Source: Stieleria sedimenti (GTDB lineage Bacteria > Planctomycetota > Planctomycetia > Pirellulales > Pirellulaceae). From it: a DNA stretch of 64,000 nt. Below, in pieces: positions 28,801-37,700 of this stretch. The notes under the pieces are model-generated. The model worked only from the letters and a program-made list of their open reading frames with translations, was not told the origin of the DNA and did no database searches. Numbering within the stretch: position 1 is the stretch's first letter; every line of letters begins with the position of its first letter. The stretch lies in NCBI RefSeq assembly GCF_025060895.1, contig NZ_JANZKV010000062.1:23604-87603 (forward strand), in the 5' to 3' direction. The translations under genes were made by a program, and so were the position numbers.

Positions 28801-29239
28801 GGCAACGAGTCGACGCGGTGATCTGTTTGTCAACGAGGTCGATGGCGGTCGGCTGCTGGCGGCGTCACCCGAGCACCACACGGAAACCATCAATGACCTG
28901 CGATTCAGTCCCGACGAGCGATGGCTCTACACCGCCAGCAACGACCGTCGTATCAAACGCTGGAACTATCAAGAGGGAACGGCGCCTGAGTTGGTCGGCG
29001 TCCAACCCAGCGATATGCCGAAATTCCTGTCGATCAGTCGCGACGGAAACACATTATTATCCAGCGGACGCGGTCAACAGATTTGGTTGTGGCACACGGG
29101 AGCGATGCAGAAACTTTTTCCGGTTATGCCGTCACCGGACGGGTATTACCGCACCTATCTGTCAGCCGACGATTCGACGCTGATCGGACTCGATCGCCAG
29201 TTTCAGGTCAAATGGACCAATCTGCGTCTGAAAAATTAA
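25877..29239 (+). CDS. Transmembrane Ser/Thr protein kinase with WD40-type propeller
   Basis: Membrane signalling kinase of about 1120 residues. An N-terminal helical segment is followed by a Hanks-type kinase (about 80-370): glycine loop VGEGGMGVVY near 91, VAIKMVKPG lysine near 115, catalytic HRDLKPGN near 207, DFG near 229, and GTQPYSSPEQ. One membrane helix (about 402-424, LLTSAALSFLLLGFGI) separates it from a C-terminal WD40-like propeller (about 518-1110) with repeats such as GIAISEDGTRIATTSKDQTS and DLRFSPDERWLYTASNDRRI. All catalytic residues are present. ATG 25877 is chosen; the open frame extends into the sigma gene. Co-orientation with the ECF sigma gene suggests that this kinase senses an envelope signal and controls it. 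Confidence 0.93.
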   Translation: MSDAKYFRHESTKRVFLEAVESGLAGTELDDWLSEQCGSDAALRLDVEDLLRASVAEHRLCDLVDQTYAGKNDGLNLISGQWVGPYQIEALVGEGGMGVVYRARQTQPIDRTVAIKMVKPGMDSREILRRFQWEQAVLARLEHPNIARLLDAGTTENGQPYFVMEFVNGQPLIEYCNQNRLTIQERFKLFETVCSAIRFAHQHGVLHRDLKPGNVLVADGTGTPVAKIIDFGIAKLLDADGERMTHFIRILGTQPYSSPEQQVGDKSRIDTRSDVFSLGILLHELVVGRLPDVDHFFRFSEPTLIDSHPVTRPSKWFLALDDPTCARLAHERQTSVSTLHQFLAGDLDWILLKAMAKSPSERYESVESFSNDLSRLSAGLPVQARRQTKLYLVTRFFLRHKAASLLTSAALSFLLLGFGISLHQVGVTREAHRLSERLREGMIAAQQQTLALVEAADWRLAANAIDDGDYLEAADILDRQIPVDLAMKNASSPTLPLPYNFLHTQLERAGRSRLETHLSLYAMAFDPEHKISAVGGEGGIVHVIDLRGNTVRSLPASGQPSISSLAFSQVTGVCFAGGSDGSIKAFSLADEGGWQTVCNLSAQPIVDFCISRDARHLFVCDGGADVSAVEIKSGKVVRHLRQHEGPIYGIAISEDGTRIATTSKDQTSAVWQWPTGNLLNQTSRSDYRLVDVALDSAGKTLVDGSVDGEVRLVDVETGKSGITIRVPSAVSSVDISADGKTVVAGCRTGMIYCLTREDFERSAKDNQFASTVVRQSQHQSHDARVEACLCLAPDSVFSVGRDGRLVESSFRSNTVKTTDVRSKNDRIAVSPNGDWIAAHDYIRAELIETATGKTFSLDAELPKSEFAGLNFSPQGDLLLTTQDGRIVKMNLPVPDRGGRVNVTKGSIAAAVRVFDAPITADYAEVRFSRSGDRMMLFSRRDSLVIVVSFPQLELLFKKEVREAYTADLSASGRFLATSRRGDLFVNEVDGGRLLAASPEHHTETINDLRFSPDERWLYTASNDRRIKRWNYQEGTAPELVGVQPSDMPKFLSISRDGNTLLSSGRGQQIWLWHTGAMQKLFPVMPSPDGYYRTYLSADDSTLIGLDRQFQVKWTNLRLKN

Positions 29240-29510
29240 CTGATTGAAAAACCGTAATTTCTGAAAAGCGGATTGCTGAAAATACGCATTGATAAGGACG
29301 GTGAGCCGACGCATGACCGCGGGGCTCTAAGCCAGAAAGACGCCTCAGAGAAGGCAAGCCTGTAATCTTCTCAAAACAGTCTTGAGAATTGTCGGACTTG
29401 GCTGCGGGTGTTGGGCGTTTTTCTTTTGCAGCCATAATTAGAGCTCAGGCTTACCAACGATGGACCGACTTGACTTAACTACCATTGCGCACCACAGCAC
29501 GGAGAAGACA

Positions 29511-30725
29511 ATGCTTCGAAGATGTCTCAGCCCAATCCTGACGCTCACGTTGAGCCTCTCATTCGCCTTGACGCCGATGGCCTTCGCTCAGAAAGGTGGC
29601 AAAGGCGACAAGGGAGGGAACGGCGGAAAAGGCGATTCACAACCCACCTTTACCTTCACGTGGTTGGGGACCCTCGGAGGACCGTTTACGTCGACCTCCG
29701 GTATCAATGAAAGTGGTGACGTCTGGGGCAGTAGTACTGTGCCAAGCGGAGTCAGCGAACCGGCGTTCGCCAGCCGTCCTTTCATCATTTGGTCCACTGG
29801 ACCCGATGCTGGCCAAATGGTGGATTTTCAGCAGCAACTGATCGACGAGGGACGAATCGGCGAGTTCGATTGGGAAAACCTGGTGGGTGTCTATCAAGTG
29901 GAGATTGGAGAAATCAATAATTCGGGTGGTGTCGCGTGCATCATCGAAGAAATCATTGACCCGCAATCCGGTGAGTACCTGTTTTACACCTGCCTGTACA
30001 CGCCGGCGTCCGTTGACGATCAGGGCAATGTCGTTGCATCAAGTTTGCAATACATCGACATTAGCTCTTCGAGAATCGATCGGGTCGTATTGAACGACGC
30101 CGGAGTCGTTGCCAGCGATTCAAATGATAACGTCGTCGACGGTAGCACGGGCACGTATCAGTGGACGCCCGAGTCGGGGCGTAACTACCTCGGTTTCTGG
30201 AAAGAAACTTGGAGCATCAATCTCAATGGCGCCATGTGCGGGCCCTATGGAAATTGGAAATATATTCCAGGAGACGGATATTCTCAGGTGTTTCCATCCG
30301 ACGTGGGATGGGACAGCAGCGTGCGAGAAATCAACGACTTCAATCAGATTGGCGGTACCTACCAGAGGTCCAATACATCGTACAAGAATGCGTGCCGGGT
30401 CGAGGCGGACGGTAGCATCAATGTGATCAAGATGCCGAAGAACCGGGCCTCCGTTGGCTGGGCGATCAACAACAACGGAGACGTTGTCGGAAGTGGAAGT
30501 CTTAACGGTGGCTGGCGGCCCTTTGTCTACACGGATAATGATGGCGTCATCGATGTCTTCAGTCGCACGTCGAATCTACCGCAGGAGTTGGCAACGCTCA
30601 TTGACGGAAACGGAATCTCCGATCGAATCGGGTACTTTGACATCAATGATTCAGGCGTTGTCATCGGACGTGTCTTGTCTGGGCCAAATAGTGCCGAAGC
30701 ATTCTTACTCGCGCCCAACGAGTAG
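29511..30725 (+). CDS. Secreted HAF-like repeat protein
   Basis: Exported protein of about 404 residues. The signal peptide (about 1-27, ILTLTLSLSFALTPMAFA) is followed by a Gly/Lys linker GGKGDKGGNGGKGD and then beta-propeller-like repeats built on phrases such as GINESGDVWG, EINNSGGVACI, INNNGDVVGSG and DINDSGVVIG, as in the extracellular HAF repeat family. The ATG at 29511 has a GGAGA ribosome-binding site. It follows the kinase by 271 bases on the same strand. That gap contains a ggctgc...gcagcc inverted repeat but no clear terminator, so it may be a separate transcript, possibly a target of the sigma factor. Function unknown. Confidence 0.6.
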   Translation: MLRRCLSPILTLTLSLSFALTPMAFAQKGGKGDKGGNGGKGDSQPTFTFTWLGTLGGPFTSTSGINESGDVWGSSTVPSGVSEPAFASRPFIIWSTGPDAGQMVDFQQQLIDEGRIGEFDWENLVGVYQVEIGEINNSGGVACIIEEIIDPQSGEYLFYTCLYTPASVDDQGNVVASSLQYIDISSSRIDRVVLNDAGVVASDSNDNVVDGSTGTYQWTPESGRNYLGFWKETWSINLNGAMCGPYGNWKYIPGDGYSQVFPSDVGWDSSVREINDFNQIGGTYQRSNTSYKNACRVEADGSINVIKMPKNRASVGWAINNNGDVVGSGSLNGGWRPFVYTDNDGVIDVFSRTSNLPQELATLIDGNGISDRIGYFDINDSGVVIGRVLSGPNSAEAFLLAPNE

Positions 30726-30726
30726 T

Positions 30727-31404
30727 CTATGTCAGCTCAATTTTCGGGTAGCGGAACTCGTCAAGAGTTTCGATTGATACCGACCATGCCTTCATGAGCG
30801 TTGAAACGTCGACCCGCAGTCCCGTCAGCAACTCACCGGAAGCGACTTGTCCGGGCGCGAAGGTGCCGATTTCCGTATATCGGTCCGAGTTCAACGATAG
30901 CACGGTCACTCGCTGCTCGACTGGATCCACGATCCAGTATTCGGCGACACCCGCCTTGGCATAGTCACGGCGTTTGTCGGTGTAGTCGCGGTGCCTGGCT
31001 TCCGTACCGGGGCTGACGATCTCCATCACCAGATCAAGATGATCGGGATAGTCGACATCGACGGCTGGGCGGTTTCCAGGGGCGAGGTACAGCAGGTCCG
31101 GTTCTCGAATCGTGCCGGGGAACAATCGAATCGGCAGCGGAGCGAACAGGGCGGTACCGCCTTCGGGCATCGCGTCTTCGAGCAATCCCAGCACCAACCG
31201 CAGCATCCGCTGATATTTCAGGTTCGACATTGGCAGGATCTCCAGCCTTCCGTCAGCATGCTCAGCCATTCGGTTGGTGTGCAACCTCAGGAAATCTCCT
31301 TCGGACCAACTGCCTTGCGGAGGATGCAAGTAGACCGCTTCCCAAGCCGGTTCTCACGCCGGTTCACCGTCTTGGGATGGAATAGGAGGGGGCGTTTCGG
31401 ACAT
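30727..31404 (-). pseudogene. Uma2-family (DUF820) endonuclease with in-frame TGA near the N-terminus
   Basis: PD-(D/E)XK nuclease-fold protein of the Uma2/DUF820 family, very numerous in planctomycetes and cyanobacteria, role unknown. The body is complete: REPDLLYLAPGN, LVMEIVSPGTEARHRDYTDK and YAKAGVAEYWIVDP carry the acidic and lysine active-site residues. The natural start appears to be ATG 31404, giving MSETPPPIPSQDGEPA, but codon 17 (31354-31356) is TGA; beyond it the frame continues EPAWEAVYLHPPQGSWSEG without a break. The remaining 200-codon frame could start at TTG 31329 or ATG 31269. The stop lies in the poorly conserved leader, so the protein may still be made from a secondary start. 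It is transcribed divergently from the giant surface protein. Confidence 0.6.
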
Positions 31405-31713
31405 GATCGATCCACGAACACCGGGAGTAACACTAAAAATGTCGGTTGCGTCATTGTAAACGAAGCAAACGTTTGTTGGGCGGTGGAAAGCGTCTTCGCC
31501 GGACGTGGCAGTTCCAGCTGAGCGGCTGATCTCTCGCCGTCAGCAAGGTCGACAGCAGAGATTCACTCAGAAATCGAAAACTTGTGAAAAAAGGAACGGC
31601 GAAACCGCGCATTAATGCTGTGCGGAAGGATGAACCTCCGCGTCCGATTCGAGTTCGACTCCGTCAAAGCCGTTTCTATGCTTACAAAGCCCGCGCGTCG
31701 CCCAAGGCGAACT
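31405..31713. other. Divergent intergenic region before the giant surface protein
   Basis: 309 bases between the Uma2 start and the chosen start of the giant gene. The giant frame is open from 31615, with other in-frame ATGs at 31630 and 31678, so part may be coding. No repeat family or RNA gene was recognised. A gtgaaaaaaggaacgg stretch near 31583 resembles a ribosome-binding context but leads to another, short frame. Confidence 0.3.
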
Positions 31714-34700
31714 ATGTTTCGCGATTCACAAGCTTCCGCACGAAAGAGATCGAGAAAACTGCGGCTGGAAACACTTGAGAATCGGCGAGTCCTCGCGACG
31801 ATTCTATGGGATGGCGGAGCGGGAACCAGCAATTGGCACGACGCGGACAACTGGGTCGGCGACGTTTTACCAGGCGTCGCCGACGATGTTGTGATTGACT
31901 TGCCGGACGCAGGAACCATCCAATCTTCAAGTAACGTTACCATCAATTCACTGAATAGCGAAACTGCATCGCTCAAACTTTTCGGCGGTACCTTTTCCAT
32001 ACGTGGGCAATCACACATTGCCCACGGCCTAAACCTGCGATCCGTCTTGAACACGCAAGGCGATCTAACCGTGGGCGGGAGTGTGATTCTCGGCCACGTG
32101 ATTCCCAACGGGACAAGCACGCAACATCTTTTCGGGACGATCAGTGGTGCGGGAGATTTGATTGTTAATGGTCAGTTGGACTGGTGGATCGGAACGATGG
32201 ATGGCAGCGGAAAGACCATCGTCAACGGTCAGTTAACGATCGCCGAGCGGAACCCTTTTCGGCAAGTGAGTCGGCTGCAGCGAGTCCTAGAGAATAGCGG
32301 TGAGGGTCTAATCACTAGCAATGATTTTGTTCTCGGACGGCAATCATCCAGCGGTGGAACGCTCAGGAATCTCCCCGGTGCGACGTTAACTCTGGAGGGA
32401 GGTGCGCTCATCAGCGCCGAAGGTAGCGAACCAAATTTGGTGGACAATCAGGGGACGATGATCCGAGTGGGATCCGGGACGAGCCGGATCGACGCGTCGC
32501 TGGACAACAGCGGCACAATCAGAGTGAGTGAAGGCACACTGCAGCTTAATGTAGTAGGTATCTTTCCCACTGCCTCCACGACCAACAGCGGCGCACTTGA
32601 GCTCGACAGTGGGCGATTGTTCGTGGCGGCACCAATCGCATTCGATGCCGGGACGACAGTCACAGGTCCCGGCCTGCTCGAAGTTCGCTCGACTTTGACA
32701 ATCAACGAAGACGTAACAATTGAAAACTTGAAACTCGGTCACGTGGTTCCCAATGGGACAAGCACGCAGCACCTTTTTGGGACGATCAGTGGTGCGGGAG
32801 ATTTGACTGTTAATGGTGAGTTGGACTGGTGGATCGGAACGATGGATGGCACCGGAACGACCATCGTCAACGGTCAGTTAACGATTGCCGAACGAAATTC
32901 TTTTCGGCAAGTGAGTCGGCTGCAGCGAGTCCTAGAGAATAACGGTCAGGGTCTAATCACTAGCAATGATTTTGTTCTCGGACGGCAATCATCCAGCGGT
33001 GGAACGCTCAGGAATCTCCCCGGTGCGAGGTTGACGCTGGAAGGAGGTGCACTCATCAGCGCCGAAGGTAGCGAACCAAATTTGGTAGACAATCAGGGGA
33101 CGATGATCCGAGTGGGATCCGGGACGAGCCGGATCGACGCGTCGCTGGACAACAGCGGCACAATCAGAGTGAGTGAAGGCACACTGCAGCTTAATGTAGT
33201 AGGTATCTTTCCCACTGCCTCCACGACCAACAGCGGCGCACTTGAGCTCGACAGTGGGCGATTGTTCGTGGCGGCACCAATCGCATTCGATGCCGGGACG
33301 ACTGTCATGGGTTCCGGATTGCTCGATCTTCGCTCGACTTTGACAGTCAACGAAGACGTCGCGATTGAAAACTTGAAACTCGGCCATGTTATTCCCAACG
33401 GCACAAGCACGCAGCATCTTTTCGGGACGATCAGTGGTGCGGGAGATTTGACTGTCAATGGTGAGTTGGACTGGTGGATCGGAACGATGGATGGCAGCGG
33501 AAAGACCATCGTCAACGGTCAGTTAACGATCGCCGAGCGGAACCCTTTTCGGCAAGTGAGTCGGCTGCAGCGTGTGCTAGAGAATAACGGTGAGGGTCTA
33601 ATCACTAGCAATGATTTTGTTCTCGGACGGCAATCATCCAGCGGTGGAACGCTCAGGAATCTTCCCGGTGCGACGTTAACGATCGAGGGAGATGCGTTCA
33701 TCGGTGCTGAAGGTAGCGAACCAAACTTGGTGGACAACCAGGGGACGGTGATCCGACTGGGATCCGGGACAAGTCGTATTGACGCTGATCTTCAGAATAA
33801 CGGAATGGCAATTCTGGATGGAGGCTCATTGGCTCTATCCAATGTCACCAACGACAGCGGCGGCACAATCGGGGTCCTCGGCGGGACGCTGACAATCGAC
33901 GGCAATCTGACGTTAGGAGATACGTCAGGTATCTCGACCCGACCGACCGGAACGATCGTGTTGAAGGGTTCTCTTGCCAGCGCCAGTCCGGCGGAGACTT
34001 TGTTCACGCCCGATGGTACACTCGTCTTTGAAAAGGCTTCGGGGTCGTTCAGCCCATATGCACTTGAGGCGATGGGGCGAGATCTCGGTCCGGTCGCTGA
34101 CGGATTTGACAAGAATTTCTCCTTTGGCACCGTCGAAGTTCGATCCGAATCCCGCGTTGTTCGATTGCGGGACAACGAAGACAATGCGCCGGGGGCGAGT
34201 CCCGAAGCGGTCTACATTGACACGCTCTACGTCGATTCAAGCTCGACGCTTGATACCAACGGGGTTCCGCTCTACGTCCGCCAAGCTCTCATCGAAGGCA
34301 CGGTGATCGGTGATTACACGGTGGTCGATGATAGCGGTCCGCTAATCTTCAACAGCAACAATCCGGGAACGATTTCGAAAGTCAACGAGGTCGATGAATG
34401 GACTTTTTACGGACGCGCCGGATCGGCCGTGACGTTGATCGCCGATCCCGGTTCGACAAGTTCCTACGGCGTCGTGCCACCGAATCTGGACGGCATGACT
34501 CTGACGCTGATTGCCCCCGATGGCAGCCAGGTCATCAGCGACGAGTCGGCGACGGTGGGACAACAACTCGTTCTGAACGGTGTTCCGCTCAATCCAGAAG
34601 GCGTCTATCGAGTGCAGGTCGAAGCCAACGGACTGGCTGCATCCGGCATCGGAAACTATTCGCTCGCCGCCTACGAAGCCACTGTCGACACCAGCACGCT

Positions 34701-37700
34701 GATCCTGAATCAACCCGAGACCGGATCGCTGGAATCACCCTACAGCGTCGATCGGTGGACGTTCACGGCTGAATCGAACGATCAAATTCGTTTCGACCTG
34801 CTGGCAAGCAATGTTCGCGGACTCAACTTTGAGCTCACCGGCCCCGAAGGTTGGGTCGGCTTCACCGGACAGACCGTCGACTCGCCGCTGATCAGCCTTC
34901 CAGCGACGGGAACCTATGTGCTGGAAGCAACGACCGGTGGAAAGGACGACGGCGTGTTTTCTTTTGAAGTCGAAAAGACCAATGCGACCGAGTTGGTTTT
35001 GGGACAAGCGACGGCGGGAACGCTACCAGGTGCGGGATCAGCGATGCTGTATCGGTTTAACGTGACCGATCCCGGACCGATCTCGATCGAGCTTTCTGAC
35101 ACCGCGCAAGACAATCGAAACGAGTTGTACGTCGGGTTTGGAAGTCCGCCGAATCGACGTCGCTTCAACTTTGCTGCCACCGAGGAGTCTTCAAGCCAGT
35201 CGCTGGACATCTCCTACGCCAATCCGGGGCAGTGGTACGTACTGGTGTATGGTCAATCGACCGCGACGGGAAGTCCGTTCACGATCACCGCGTCGAGCGA
35301 GGAGGCTCGCCTGGACAGCGTTGTCCCGCAATCCAGTCTGCAACTTCCTTCCGCGTTTCTGTCACTTGAAGGGCTCGGCTTTCTACCGGGGACAATGGTC
35401 GAACTGATCGATCCCGCGACCTTAGGCGTATTCGCTGCATCCGAGGTCACGATTTCGAATCCCAAGCGGATCACGGCAGAATTTGACTTGAGCAGTTTGT
35501 CCGCCAAGTCCTACGACGTTCAAATCACTCTGCCCGACCTTTCGACTCGAACGCTCTCACAGGCATTCGAAATCGTAGCCGAGACCGACGCTTCCTTCGA
35601 AGCGGACCTGATCGTGCCGCGTCGGGGCATTAACATAGCTGGCGGCGGGATCTTATACCTGGAATACGCCAACACCGGTGACGTTCCCATCCCTGCGCCG
35701 GTGTTGACCGTCGAACCTGCCAATCCAGACAATGCCTATCCGGCGTTGATGACGTTGGACAAGTCCGAGTACCAGTCGCGATTCTGGTCTTCGGTCGAAA
35801 GCGACTCGATTGGAACCTCTGTGCGGATCTATGCCCAAGGAGAATCGGCCGGTTTCCTTCAGCCGGGCGAGCAGGTGAGTGTCCCCATCTATTACCGCGC
35901 GGTGGGAGACGCAAATGGGCGAGATTCGACACTGACCGTCCGAGTCCGCGAAGCCGGTGATTCGGAGGCGGTCGACTGGCCGACGTACATTGCCGAGTCG
36001 AAACCGGAAACCGATTCCGAAGAGGCGTGGAACGCGGTCGCCGGCAATCTCGTCACGCTACTGGGCAACACCTGGGATGAATACATCAACACGCTGAGTG
36101 ACAACGCGAGTTATCTCGATCGACTCGGGCGTGAAGTTTCGGACGTCGACGAACTGTTCGACTTCATCTACCAGCAAGCCAACGGGATCGGCGTCGTTCC
36201 CGTGTTGGCCTCGGCGACCGACGCATCGGTGCCCGTCCCTGGCATTGGCCTCTCGCACAGCCGGAGCTTTGGCAATACGATCACTCAGCGTTACAGCGTC
36301 GGGCCATTCGGACGCGGTTGGCAGGCACCGTCGCAAGCCGCGTTGGAAGTCGACGGCGATGGTATCGTCCGCGTCATTGAACCTGGCGGTTTCTTGCGGT
36401 CGTTTGAACCCGACCGGAGGTACTTCAATCGTTTCGTTTCGGGCCCTGAAGAAATCGGAACGTTGGTTCCAATTGGTGGTGACGTTTATCAACTGGTTGA
36501 AGCTAGTGGACTCGTGCGGCAGTTCGGTTCGGACGGTGCACTGCAATTCACGGAAGGCACAGACGGAAACCGCTTGTCGTTTGGCTACACCGATGGCAAC
36601 TTGAGTGCGCTGACGCACAGCTCCGGCGAATCGATCACGATCGCCTACAACGCCGAAGGGCTGATCGATCGTGTCACCGATTCCAGCGGTTGGTCGACAA
36701 GTTACACCTACGACCCCGCGCACCAGCTCCTGCTCTCGGCGACCAATCCAGCGGGAACGACGATGTACGCGTACGTGACCGGACAAGGTCCACAGCGTCA
36801 GTTCGCCTTGGCTTCGATCGAAGATGCGACCGGTGTCACAACGTCGTTTGAATACGACGCATTGGGACGACTGGCTGCCTCATTCCTGGGAACTGACGAA
36901 GGTCGTGTCGAGTACGCTTACGGCAAGGCGGGACGCGTTGCGACGGTCGACGAAGCACACAACCGGCTGATCTATTCGTTCGACCAAGTTGGTGGGATAT
37001 CCCGACTTGAGGATACGACCGGAAGTTATCTGCTGTTTGATTACGACATTGCGGGGAATTTGATCCGAACGACCGATACGTTTGGAGCGACGGAGGAATT
37101 CAGTTGGAACCGCTCGCGACAATTACTTTCGGTCAGTGATCAGTTGCGGGGAGAACTGCGTTTTGCCCCGGGCGGACCCAACAACCAACCGCTCTCGTTC
37201 ACCGACAGTCGCGGCAACACGATCCGCTACCAATTGGATCCTGCCGGCAATCTGCTTGGCCGGATTTTCCCCGACGGCAGTATCGAGCGATTTGAATACG
37301 ACGATGGTGGCAGCCTGATCGCGACCAACAATCGACGCAATCAACAGATCACCCGCACCGTCAACAGTCTTGGTCAACTGACACGAGAAGATTTCCCTGA
37401 CGGGTCGGCGAACATCTACACGTACGATGTGCGCAATCGTCTGGAGTCGGTTGACAACCGCGGCGCAGTGACGACCTACAACTATGACAGCGCGGACCGC
37501 GTGACCCGAATCGATTATCCGAAGAGCCGCTGGCTCGCTTACGAGTACGATGCTGCCGGTCGCCGCACGCGTTTGGAAGACCACACCGGGCACGTCGTTC
37601 AGTACGACTATGACAACGTCGGGCGATTGTCACGATTACTCGATGCGTCCGATGAGTTGATTGTCACCTACGACTACGATGATGCCGGCCGATTGAGTCG

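Noticed and set aside
29240-29510. Possible structured RNA between the kinase and the HAF-like gene
   Set aside because: Contains small inverted repeats (tctcaa...ttgaga, ggctgc...gcagcc) but no riboswitch or tRNA pattern could be assembled.
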